A program made the translations under genes and the position numbers. A stretch of DNA of 64,000 nucleotides from Inia geoffrensis (lineage: Eukaryota; Chordata; Mammalia; Artiodactyla; Iniidae), in contig CM070903.1 in assembly GCA_036417435.1 (NCBI GenBank), positions 93,703,001 to 93,767,000 on the forward strand, in the 5' to 3' direction. Positions within the stretch are counted from its first letter, which is position 1, and every line of letters starts with the position of its first letter. Shown piece after piece: positions 12,301 to 22,659 of this stretch. Under the pieces are notes generated by a model that was given only the letters and a program-made list of their open reading frames with translations, did not search any database and had not been told where the DNA came from.

Positions 12301-13026
12301 TTTTTTTCTACACACTGTTGATCTTGACAACGTTGATTATTGGCCACTACTTAAAATGTAACTGATTTATTTTTCACATTATAACTTAAGTGCCATATGA
12401 GTATTTGTTATAGAAAATAAACCGCAAAATATTTCAGGGTGCTTTTTGATCTATGATCAATGAAAATGCTGCAGAAAAGAGTCCATTCTATAAAAACACA
12501 CCAAAACTTTAAAGAAATAGCAACTTCTGTGCATGAAAAGTTAGGATCACTAGTCATGGTAGATGGTTATAATAATTTTTAAAACACATATGTATTTTAA
12601 CTTATAGTCTTGCATACAAGGTGTATCCAAGATGATAAAACTCAAATTGAGAACTTTTGAAAATAAATTTCAGTTTTACTTTAGTTTATAAGTGAATATT
12701 AATGAAAATCTAAGTAAGTATAATTTTGGATGACTATCGGGAGATTTTCAGATTACCTATAATGTGAATAAAATAAGAGAAAAGTTGATACACAGAATTA
12801 TCCTCTGAATTATCAATAGCTATAAAGTTATGTTAGGTTCTGGAGATCAAAACTGAGTATGACAAAATCCTAGATTATAGAAAATTTAGAAAGTACCGCC
12901 AAGTACACAATAGTCATTTGTGAATGAAATGATGCTACTTAACTGAATGCGTTACATTAATGAAAATCTTTTTAGGAACCAAAATTTTAAGTTTATTATT
13001 GTCAGCCTATGCCTTCTAGAAGTCTA

Positions 13027-13028
<2 letters not shown>
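12301..13028. other. Unannotated AT-rich DNA
   Basis: Nothing recognisable; no gene. Confidence 0.5.

Positions 13029-13058
<30 letters not shown>
13029..13058. repeat. (TA)n microsatellite
   Basis: Uninterrupted TA dinucleotide run of about 15 units. Confidence 0.97.
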
Positions 13059-13059
<1 letters not shown>

Positions 13060-13797
13060 TGCTGAAGATTCAACTTACAAATTTAGAGCTGCATCTTTTC
13101 TAGTTAGTCCTCATCAATCTTGGCAGAGGATTAGGAGCTCAATGACCTTCAATATTTGGGGTCTAGGAGTTAGGTTTACTCTCCAGGCCTGGCAATTGGT
13201 GAACCTGAAATGAGCTCGCTGAACTGCAGCCTACCCCCAATCCATATGAAGGTTTGGCCATTCTCCACTAGTAGATTTCCACTTTAACCTCTGGTTATAA
13301 CTTCATCTCCCCTGAAACAGGCAACTTTTTCTAAACTGTAGCCTGCATCACTGGTGGTTTCCAAGAGTTGGGCTATGTTTTCTGTACCTGCTGTTCTTTA
13401 GTGACATCTCTTCTAACCTAGATGAAACATGTGGAATCAAGATGATGTGGCACATCAGGAGAGGGGTATTGCTTTTACACAGACACTTGGCCTGCCTTAT
13501 ACAATCAATGGGTTTGACCCTAGAGATTTCCCTAAGCCCCCACTAAGTCCAAGTCCAAATTCAGACTTGATATTTGGCTGGATGTACAATCTCTTAGATT
13601 AATTGGCCCCCTAATATCTGTAGTGTCTTTTCCTGGTTTATTAATCTGTTTCTTCAGATTGTCCTTTGAGTGTTAATATAATAAACTCTTAATTATTCAT
13701 ACATCTACTTACTGCAGCTTTTTAACTTATGTTATAATGATACAATGATACTTGCTGTTAAGAATTATGCCTCTGAAATATCATCAATGATATCTTT
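13059..13797. other. Unannotated DNA upstream of the L1
   Basis: Moderate GC content. A polyadenylation-like 'aataaactctt' lies near 13680, and the stretch 13080-13690 could be a decayed LTR, but no second diagnostic feature supports that. No gene. Confidence 0.4.
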
Positions 13798-13818
13798 AAA
13801 AGCTCCATTTTCCAGACA
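13798..13818 (+). repeat. 5' target-site duplication of the L1
   Basis: A 21-base copy starting 'aaaag' and ending 'ttttccagaca'. It pairs with a near-identical copy at 20116-20137 after the L1 tail; the 16-base core at 13803-13818 matches 20122-20137 at 15 positions. The site reads TTT/AAAAG, the preferred L1 endonuclease nick context. Confidence 0.85.
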
Positions 13819-14215
13819 CAGAATCCTGGGAAAACTAGCAGAAGTGAGCAAGGGGTGAGAATTCTTACCAAAGTCAGCTCTTCAGATCACTATCTGTGGT
13901 GCCTGGTCAAGAGAGGAAGAATTATGCTCACTATTCAAACAAAATAAAAAGGAATTGTGTGAGCTGTGATGAACAAAAACGCATAGTTGGAGACCGCCCT
14001 GCTGCGTTATCCTTTATCTCATAAATACCCCAGCCCCTTGTCTTCTGGGAGCCAGATATGAGATTTGTTCTCCTGTCTTCTCCTTGGCTGCTTTGTGAAT
14101 AAGCCCTGTCTTCACTGCAAACCTCGTATATCTCAGCATTTTGTCTTGTGTTTCTGACAAAGGGAACCTGGCTTGGATAAACTGCCCAGAAAAGAAAAAT
14201 CCATGACACCAGTCA
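13819..14215 (+). mobile_element. LTR-like leader joined to the L1 5' UTR
   Basis: This segment lies inside the L1 duplication yet looks like a retroviral LTR rather than L1. It has a TATA-like 'cataaata' at 14020-14027 followed by 'ccccagccccttgtcttctg', a polyadenylation-like 'aataag' at 14098-14103, and an R/U5-like 'ctgtcttcactgcaaacctc' and 'cattttgtcttgtgtttctg'. L1-type wording starts only near 14218. It may be an acquired 5' promoter, a later insertion, or an unfamiliar natural 5' UTR. The LTR identity is my inference. Confidence 0.45.
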
Positions 14216-14217
14216 TA

Positions 14218-14724
14218 TTTTTGCCACAGTTGTCTACACTGTGTGACCGACAGGGTCTTGGTGCTCCAGCCAGGAGTTAGACCCGAGCCCCTGAGGTGGG
14301 AGAGCCGAGTTCAGGACTTTGGACCACCAGAGACCTCCTGGCCCCAACTAATATCAATCGGTAAGAGCTCTCCCAGTGATCTCCGTCTCAATGCTAAGAC
14401 CCAGCTCCACTAAATGACCAGCAAGCTACAGTGCTGGACACCCCATGCCAAACAACTAACAAGACAGGACCACAACCCAACCCATTAGCAGAGAGGCTGC
14501 CTAAAATCATACTAAGTGCACAGACACCCCAAAACACACCACTGGATGCAGTCCTGCCCACCAGAAAGACAAAATCCAGCCTCATTCACCAGAACACAGG
14601 CACCAGTCCCTTCCACAAGCAACCCTACACAACTGACTGAACCAACCTTACCTACACCAGAAACAACAGGAACTACGAACCTGCAGCCAGCAGAGGACAC
14701 CTCAAACACAGTAAGTTAAGCAAA
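14218..14724 (+). promoter_or_regulatory. L1 5' untranslated region (3' part)
   Basis: It contains 'gacagggtcttggtgctcca', 'ggtgggagagccgagttcag' and 'cagcaagctacagtgctgga', the familiar end of artiodactyl/cetacean L1 5' UTRs, leading into 'cagtaagttaagcaaaatgg' at the ORF1 start. Open frames here on both strands (14394-14719) are not genes. L1 5' UTRs carry an internal RNA polymerase II promoter; activity of this copy is unknown. Confidence 0.8.
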
Positions 14725-15655
14725 ATGGAAAGACAGAGACATATGCAGCAGATAAAGGAGCAAGGTAAAAAAACAGCAGGCTAAACAGATGAAGAGGAAA
14801 TAGGGAGACTACCTGAAAAAGAATTCAGAGTAATGATAGTAAAGATGATAGAAAATCTTGGAAATAGAATGGAGAAAATACAAGAAGTGTTTAACAAGGA
14901 CCTAGAAGAACTAAAGAGCAAACAAACAATGAAGAACGACACAATAAATGAATTAAAAATTCTCTAGAAGGAATCGATAGCAGAATAATTGAGGCAGAAG
15001 AACAGATAAGTGAACTGGAAGACAAAATATTGGAAATAACTGCTGCAGAGCAGAATAAAGAAAAAAGAATGAAAAGAATTAAGGACAGTCTCAGAGACCT
15101 CTGGGACAACATTAAACACACCAACATTCGAATTATAGGGGTCCCAGAAGAAGAAGAGAAAAAGAAAGGGACTGAGAAAATATTTGAAGAGATTATAGTT
15201 GAAAACTTCCCTAATATGGGAAAGGAAATAGTCAATCAAGTCCAGGAAGTGCAGAGACTCCTATACAGGATAAATCCAAGGAGAAAGACATCAAGACACA
15301 TGTTAATTAAACTATCAAAAATTAAATACAAAGAAAAAGTATTAAAAGCAGCAAGGGGAAAGCAACAAATAACATACAAGGGAATCCCCATAAGGTTAAC
15401 AGCTGATCTTTCAGCAGAAACTCTGTAAGCCAGAATGCAATGGCAGGACATTTTTAAAGTGCTGAAAGGGAAAAATCTACAACCAAGATTACTCTTCCCA
15501 GCAAGGATCTCATTCAGATTTGACAGAGAAATTAAAACCTTCACAGACAAGCAAGAGTTAAGAGAATTCAGCACCAACAAACCAGATTTACAACAAATGT
15601 TAAAGGAAATTCTAAAGGCAGGAAACACAAGGGAAGGAAAAGACCTACAATAACA
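14725..15655 (+). pseudogene. L1 ORF1 remnant (RNA-binding chaperone), broken
   Basis: ORF1p is the trimeric RNA-binding protein of the L1 particle. An ATG at 14725 lies just after the 5' UTR, but codon 20 is a stop (14782-14784) and a frameshift follows before 15030. The best surviving frame (15030-15428) encodes a Glu/Lys-rich coiled-coil end, then the RRM-region words 'NIRIIGVPEEE' and 'ENFPNMGKE'. A stop at 15426-15428 lies where the family has Gln after 'LSAETL'. The same frame resumes with 'WQDIFKVLKGKNLQPRLLFP', 'FSTNKPDLQQMLKEIL' (C-terminal domain) to about 15653. Total length of about 310 codons fits ORF1. Confidence 0.92.
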
Positions 15656-15675
15656 AACCCCAAACAATTAAGAAA

Positions 15676-18600
15676 ATGGTAATAGGAACATACACATTGA
15701 TAATTACCTTAAATGTAAATGGATTAAACGATCCAACCAAAAGACATAAACTGGCTGAATGGATAGAAAAACAAGACCCGTATATATGCTGTCTACAAGA
15801 GACCGACTTTAGACCTAGGGACACATACGGACTGAAAGTGAGGTGACGGGAAAAGATATTGCATGAAAATGGAAATCAAAAGAAAGCTGGAGTAGCAATT
15901 CTCATATCAGGCAAAATAGACTTGAAAATAACGACTATTATAAGGGCTTCCCTGGTGGCGCAGTGGTTGAGAGTCCGCCTGCCGATGCAGGGGACACGGG
16001 TTCGTGCTCCGGTCCGGGAAGATCCCACATGCCGCAGAGCGGCTGGACCCGTGAGCCATGGCCGCTGAGCCTGCTCATCCGGAGCCTGTGCTCTGCAACG
16101 GGAGAGGCCAGAGCAGTGAGAGGCCCGCGTACTGCAAAAAAAACAAAAAACAAAAAACAAAACAAACAAACAAACAAACAAAAAAAATAACGACTATTAT
16201 AAAAGACAGAGAAGGACACTACATAATGATCAAGGCATCAATCCAAGAAGATATAACAACTGTAAATATTTATGCACCCAACATAGGAGCACTTTAATAC
16301 ATAAGGCAAATGCTAACAGCCATAAAAGGGGAAATCGACAGTAAGACAATCATAGTAGGGGACTTTAGCACCCCAGTTTCACCAATGGACAGATCACGCA
16401 AAATGAAAATAAATAAGGAAACACAAGCTTTCAATGATACATTAAACAAGATGTACTTAACTGATACTTATAGGACATTCCATCCAAAAACAGCAGATTA
16501 CACTTTCTTCTCAGGTGTTCATGGAACATTCTTTAGGATAGATCATATCTTGGGTCACAAATCAAGCCTTGGTAAATTTAAGAAAATTGAAATCGTATCA
16601 CGTGTCTTTTGCGACCACAACACTATAAGACTAGATATCAATTACAGGAAAAAAAAAAAAACGTAAAAAATACAAACACATGGAGGCTAAACATTATACT
16701 ACTAAATAACCAAGAGATCACTGAAGAAATCAAAGAGGAAATCGAAAAAAAACTAGAAACAAATGATGATGAAAACATGATGATCCAAAACCTATGGGAT
16801 GCAGGAAAAGCAGTTCTAAGAGGGACGTTTATAGCAATACAATCCTACCTCAAGAAACAAGAAACATCTCAAATAAACAACCTAAGCTTACACCTAAAGC
16901 AATTAGAGAAAGAAGAACAAAAGAACGCCAATGTTAGCAGAAGGAAAGAAATCGTAAAGATCAGATCAGAAATAAATGAAAAAGATATGAAGGAAACAAC
17001 AGCAAAGATCAATAAAACTAAAATATGGTTCTTTGAGAAGATAAAAAAAATTGATAAACCATTAGCCAGACTCACCATGAAAAAAAGGGAGAAGACTGAA
17101 ATCAACAGAATTAGAAATGAAAAAGGAGAAGTAACAACTGACACTGCAGAAATACAAGGATCATGAGAGATTACTACAAGCATCCTATGCCAATAAAATG
17201 GACAACCTGGAAGAAATGGACAAATTCGTAGAAAAGCACAACCTTCTGAGACTGAACCAGAAAGAAACAGAAAATATAAACCGACCAATCACAAGCATTG
17301 AAATTGAGACTGTGATTAAATGTCTTCCGACAGACAAAATGCAGGACCAGATGGATTCACAGGTGAATTATATCAAACATTTAGAGAAGATCTAACACCT
17401 ATCCTTCTCAAACTCTTCCAAAATATAGCAGAGGGAGGAACACTCCCAAACTCATTCTATGAGGCCACCATCACCCTGATACCAAAACCAGACAATGATG
17501 CCACAAAGAAAGAAAACTTCAGGCCAATATCACTGATGAACATAGATGCAAAAATCCTCAGCAAAATACTAGCAAACAGAACCCAGCAGCACAGCAAAAG
17601 GATCATATACCCTGATCAAGTGGGTTTATCACAGGAATGCAAGGATTCTCCAATATATGCAAATCAATTAATGTGATACACCATATTAACAAACTGAAGG
17701 ATAGAAACCATATGATCATCTCAACAGATGCAGAAAAAGCTTTGGAGAAAATTCAACACCCATTTATGATAAAAACTCTCCAGAAAGTAGGCATAGAGGG
17801 AACGTACCTCAACATAATAAAGGCCATATATGGCAAACCCACAGCCAACGTCACTGTCAATGGTGAAAAACTGAAAGCATTTCCTCTAAGATCAGGAACA
17901 AGACAAGGTTGCCCACTCTCACCACTTTTACTCAACATAGTTTTGGAAGTTTTAGTCACAGCAACAAGAGACGAAAAAGAAATAAAAGAAATCCAAATTG
18001 GAAAAGAAGTAGTAAAATTATCACTGTTTGTAGATGACGTGATACTATAAATAGAGAATCCTAAAGATGCTACCAGAAAAGTACTAGAGCTAATCGATGA
18101 ATTTGGTAAAGTAGCAGGGTACAAAATCAATGCACAGAAATCTCTTGCATTCCTATACAGTAATGACAAAAAAACTGAAAGAGAAATTAAGGAAACACTC
18201 CCATTTACCACTGCAACACAAAGAATAAAATACCTAGAGGTAAACCTACCTAAGGAGACAAAATACCTGTATGAAGAAAACTATGAGACACTGATGAGAG
18301 AAATCAGCGATGATACAAACAGATGGAGAGATATACCATGTACTTGGAGTGGAAGAACCAACGCTGTGAGAATGACTATACTAGCCAATACAATCTACAG
18401 ATTCAAAGCAATCCCTATCAAACTACCACGCATTTTTCACAGAGCTAGAACAAAAAATTTCATACTTTGTATGGAAACACAAAAGACCATGAATAGTCAA
18501 AGCAATCTTGAGAAAGAAAAAAGAAGCTGTAGGAATCAGGCTCCCTGAGTTCAGACTATACTACAAAGCTACAATAAATAAGACAATATGGTACTGGCAC

Positions 18601-19745
18601 AAAAACAAAAATATAGATCAGTGGAACAGGATAGGAAGCCCAGAGATAAACCCAAACACATATGGTCACCTTATCTTTGACAAAGGAGGCAAGTATATAC
18701 AATGGAGAAAAGATAGCCTCTTCAATAAGTGGTGTTGGGAAAACTGGACAACTACATGCAAAAGAATGAAATTAGAACACTCCCTAACACCATACACAAA
18801 AGCAAACTCAAAATGGATTAAGGACCTAAATATAAGGCCAGACACTATAAAACTCTTAGAGGAAAACATAGGCAGAACATTCTGTGACATAAATCACTGC
18901 AAGATCCTTTTTGACCTAACTCCTAGAGAATAGAAATAAAAACAAAAATAAACTAATGGGGCCTAGTGAAACATAAAAGCTTTTGCACAGCAAAGGAAAC
19001 CATAAAGAAGATGAAAAGACAACACTCAGAATGGGAGAAAATATTTGCAAATGAAGCAACTGACAAAGGATTAGTCTCCAAAATATACAAACAGCTTATG
19101 CAGCTCAATATCAAGAAAACAAACAACCCAATCCAAAAATGGGCAGGTCTAGATAGACATTTCTCCAAAGAAGATATACAGATTGCCAACAAACACATGA
19201 AAGGATGCTCAACATCACTAATCATTAGAGAAATGCAAATCAAAACTCCAATGATGTAGCACCTCACACTGGTCAGAGCGGCCATCATCAAAAAATCTGC
19301 AAACAATAAATGCTGGAGGGGGTGTGGAGAAAAGGAAACCTTCTTGTCCTGTTGGTGGGAATGTAAATTGATACAGCCACTATGGAGAAGAGTATGGAGG
19401 TTCCTTAAAAAACTAAAAATAGAACTACCATACGACCCAGCAATCCCACTAGTGGGCATATACCCTGAGGAAATCATAATTCAAAAAGAGTCATGTACCA
19501 CAATGTTTATTGCAGCACTATTTACAATAGCCTGGACATGGAAGCAACCTAAGTGTCCATCGACAGATGAATGGATAAAGAAGATGTGGCACATATATAC
19601 AATGGAATATTACTCAGCCATATAAGGAAACAAAATTGAGTTCTTTGTAGTGAGGTAGATGGACCTAGAGTGTGTCATAGAGTAAAGTAAGTCAGAAAGA
19701 GAAAAACATATACCGTATGCTAACACATATATAAGGAATCTAAAA
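15676..19745 (+). pseudogene. L1 ORF2 remnant (endonuclease/reverse transcriptase), broken
   Basis: ORF2p nicks DNA and reverse-transcribes L1 RNA. From the ATG at 15676 the endonuclease N-terminus is readable ('LNVNGLNDPTKRHKLAEW', 'CCLQET'), then a stop at codon 57 (15844-15846) and a SINE at 15944. The endonuclease resumes at 16203, with a stop near 16294, a 13-A run at 16649-16661 where the frame shifts, and a stop at 17164-17166. RT words follow in two frames: '[20 protein letters not shown]', '[13 protein letters not shown]', and the active-site box FVDD (18027-18038; the family norm is FADD), directly followed by a stop. The Cys-rich tail ('MSCWWECK') is near 19344. Without the SINE it is about 3.8 kb, the normal ORF2 size. 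Confidence 0.94.
15928..16202 (+). mobile_element. CHR-type SINE nested in L1 ORF2
   Basis: The element body is 15944-16186, flanked by a perfect 16-bp duplication 'ataacgactattataa' at 15928-15943 and 16187-16202. The head is 'gggcttccctggtggcgcag', with an A-box-like segment 'tggttgagagtcc' and a B-box-like 'gggttcgtgctc', as expected of a tRNA-derived Pol III unit. The tail is (CAAA)n-rich. The intact duplication shows a younger insertion than the L1 it interrupts. Confidence 0.97.
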
Positions 19746-20115
19746 ATAATTTTTAAAAAGCGTTCTGAAGAACCTAGGGGCAGAACAGGAATAAAGACGC
19801 AGATGCAGAGAATGGACTTGAGGACACGGGGACGGGGAAGGGGAAGGGTTAAGCTGGGACGAAGTGAGAGAGTGGCATGACATATATACACTACCCAGTG
19901 TAAAACAGATAGCTAGTGGGAAGCAGTCGCATAGCACAGGGAGATCAGCTTGGTGCTTTGTGTTCACCTAGAGGGGTGAGATAGGGAGGGTGGGAGGGAG
20001 GCATAAGAGGGAGGACATATGGGGATATATGTATACGTATAGCTGATTCACTTTGTTATAAGCAGAAACTAAGACACCATTGTAAAGCAGTTATACCTCA
20101 ATAAAGAAGTTTAAA
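19746..20115 (+). other. L1 3' UTR and tail
   Basis: It contains a G-rich purine stretch ('ggggacggggaaggggaagg', then 'gggagggtgggagggagg') and the conserved closing words 'tagctgattcactttgttat' and 'gtaaagcagttatacctcaa', ending 'aataaagaag' plus A-run. G-rich blocks in this position are a known L1 3' UTR feature with quadruplex potential. Confidence 0.9.
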
Positions 20116-20137
20116 AAAACCCTCCATTTTCCAAACA
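20116..20137 (+). repeat. 3' target-site duplication of the L1
   Basis: Copy of the 13798-13818 target site directly after the A-rich tail: A-run then 'ctccattttccaaaca', one mismatch in the 16-base core. Confidence 0.85.
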
Positions 20138-21998
20138 AGTGAGATCATAAACTTGCTTGTTTACTCTATTTGAACGTAAAATTCCAATAATTATTACATA
20201 TTATGGAAAAAAAGTAGTCTAAGTGTTAAGACTTCTGTGTTTGCATCCAGTTCTGTGTGGAAGAAAAAACATGACCCTGAGTAGGTCACTGAATCTTTCT
20301 GGGCCTTTATTCCTTTATTTTTTGAGTGAACAGCTTGTACTTTATTATCAACAAGATTCTTCTTAGTTATAAAAGGTAGTGTTAAATCTATTTATGTTTA
20401 TATCTATATCTCTGTCTATATCATCTATACCTATCAATCTAATTTCTTTTCAAAGAATTTCTTTCTCTACAAATAGTGTTTTTACATCGCAGTTAGCTTT
20501 AGTTCTGGATATAATCTAAATAATTTGATTTAGTTGAAAGCATTGAAAATGGATAGGTGGAATATGTATAAAAGAGAATAACAGAGATTATTTCTCAAAT
20601 TTAGAGTAAGATTTTGCACTTTTGGTATTAGGGGAAAGTTTTAGAAAGTGAATCTGAAATCCAATTAAGAAATATGGTGTTCTTTTAATATAAATAAATA
20701 GAGGAGCATCATGATCCAGTGAATAGAAGTGCCATTTAACAATGGTGTGGTGTGGAATTCCACGGGTAAATATAAATGGAGAAAAATAATAAAAAAACCA
20801 AAATTTATGCTAAGCTCTGGGTGACTTTTGGCTTTTAAATTAATTTTTAAAATAAATTAAACAACAAATGGAAAACCTTATGATATAATACCAGAGAATA
20901 ATTTTTTAATGTGTATTTTCTGAAGCAACATTTAAAAATAGTAATGTTATACCAGATAGCACAGTGGTGCTTTTAGAAATGAGAGATGGATCATCTTTTT
21001 GGCTTTCTCTTCATAAAAGCACTTATTCATTCACTCTTCCCATATGCCCATTTACACTATTTTTCCATGGCAGGATGGAATACTCTTAATCATAACTCAT
21101 TTCCCATATAATAGCAATATGTCCATCTCTCATGAAAACTTCATCAGGAGACATAGGACTGATACTGGTGGAATGGGAAGAAGTTTTTGGGTTTTGTAGG
21201 CCTCTGAGAAAACTGTTCCTACCTTTATTTCTGCTGCTGCCTGAGACCTCACAATTCAAAATCTACTTCTTTGGCTTAAGCTCATTTATCTCTCATTGAA
21301 ATACAAATACCCCTGGAAAGAGTATCATCGTTAAACCAATGATCCCTTTCCAAACTGTGGTGTGGAAGACTTTAAGGTGAGAGGCTTTTGAAGCAGAGGA
21401 TATGTGGGGAAGGTACACTAGGGAATCTGAAGAGCAGAGAAGTCTAAAGGAAAGGGAGCAAGTTGGAAGCAACCACAAGACAGAATTATCCCATTTAATA
21501 GTTTAGCCAATACTGGCAGTGATTAATTCTTGGACAAAGTCTGAAATGTCCCCAACTCCATTTTACTATAATATGGTCATCTTCTTTGTTCCATTGTACC
21601 AACTGTTCTGTGTCACCTTATAGATGTTCATATGTGGCTGGGTATTTGATACGGTAATTTTGATGAGGCTATACCAAAATGTAAAACTGCCAATTTGCCA
21701 ATAGATATCTTTTATGGTCATCCTATCCCTCACTCTCACTTTCTCACTAACCTCTAACCTATCACTGGTTCTCACCCTATATTTGAACCTTATTCCATTT
21801 CTCATCCTATCTGGCACGAGGCATGTGGACCAGGGCTCATATGTGGTCTGTTTATAGACTACTAGGTAAATTTAAAAGGCTGATATTTATTTACTTTTTA
21901 GATTGTTTCAAAATAACCCTGGCAGCAAAACAGCATGCGTCCCACAGTTGCTGGCAAATAATAAAAGCTTAGTATATGTTTTTCAAAAATATGGAGAA
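20138..21998. other. Unannotated AT-rich DNA
   Basis: No gene. A weak MIR-like stretch lies at 20220-20340 ('atgaccctgagtaggtcact'). The rest is unremarkable. Confidence 0.5.
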
Positions 21999-22214
21999 GG
22001 GCTTCCCTGGTGGTGCAATGGTTGAGAGTCCGCCTGCTGATGCAGGGGACACGGGTTCGTGCCCCCGTCCAGGAGGATCCCACGGGCCGCGAGCGGCTGG
22101 GCCCGTGAGTCGTGGCCGCTGAGCCTGAGCGTCCAGAGCCTGTGCCTCGCAACAGGAGAGGCCACAACAGTGAGAGGCCCGGGTACCGAAAAAAACAAAA
22201 ACAAAAACAAAAAC
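21999..22214 (+). mobile_element. CHR-type SINE
   Basis: Full-length head-to-tail copy: 'gggcttccctggtggtgcaa', A-box-like 'tggttgagagtcc', B-box-like 'gggttcgtgcccc', body 'gggcccgtgagtcgtggccg', and a (CAAAA)n tail. A weak flanking duplication (tggagaa / cggaggaa) may remain. Confidence 0.95.
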
Positions 22215-22254
22215 GGAGGAATAACTACGTGTGTCTCACTGATCGGATTGAATT

Positions 22255-22630
22255 CAGCTAACACTTTTTGAATACCTCTCCCAGGCATTAGGCATTCTCC
22301 TGGGCATTGTGAATGCAAAGACGACAACAACAACAAAATGATACCAAACTTCTAGTAGCTTAGTGAGGGGGGGAGACAATTAATTACATACCAATAAGTA
22401 TTTTAATAGTGGCAAGTTTCGAAGGAGGAGTTAAGTTTAAGGACAAAGGGGCATAAGGCTTTTTTTCAGTTGTTTAGCAGGAGATCAGCAATAACAAAGT
22501 CCTTGAGATGTGGAAACACAAGTCATTCTGGGGAATAGTGAGTAGTCTGTATGGTCAGAGTTCCTTGGGGGAAAGAGAGTGGCAGGAAATGAATGTGAAG
22601 GAAGGAAGCTCATAAAACATGCTCTTTATT
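22255..22630 (+). repeat. Ancient interspersed repeat copy
   Basis: 'cattaggcattctcctgggc' followed by 'attgtgaatgcaaagacgac', 'acttctagtagcttagtgag' and 'gacaattaattacataccaa'. This is the same order (size/score phrase, duration phrase, then 'agtctagtgggggagacaga'-like) as the copies at 1059 and 34330. Confidence 0.5.
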
Positions 22631-22634
22631 GGCC

Positions 22635-22652
22635 AAAAAAAAAAAAAAAAAA
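22635..22652. repeat. Poly-A run (18 A)
   Basis: Pure A run after 'tattggcc'. It is not attached to a recognisable retrotransposon body. Confidence 0.95.
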
Positions 22653-22659
22653 GTTTACT

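Larger units (their letters stand above)
13819..20121 (+). mobile_element. Near-full-length L1 LINE, inactive
   Basis: About 6.3 kb including a 259-bp later SINE insertion plus duplication, so about 6.0 kb of L1, the length expected for a full element. Order: LTR-like leader (13819-14215), L1 5' UTR (about 14218-14724), ORF1 remnant (14725-15655), ORF2 remnant (15676-19745), and 3' UTR ending in an A-rich tail after 'aataaagaag'. It is flanked by a duplication of about 21 bp. Both ORFs are broken by stops and frameshifts, so it cannot move by itself. The 5' UTR and 3' UTR wording is of artiodactyl/cetacean L1 type. Confidence 0.93.

Noticed and set aside
14394..14719. Overlapping Pro/Thr-rich and Gly/Val-rich frames on both strands
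   Set aside because: They lie in the L1 5' UTR, which is GC-richer and lacks stops by composition.
15944..16060. tRNA gene in the SINE head
   Set aside because: Only tRNA-like A and B box segments remain in a retrotransposed SINE; there is no cloverleaf with an intact anticodon arm.
15876..16219. Open frames around the SINE at 16 kb
   Set aside because: Translations of the GC-rich SINE body. The same 'protein' recurs at 22.0, 30.4, 32.8, 44.7 and 52.3 kb, showing it is the repeat.
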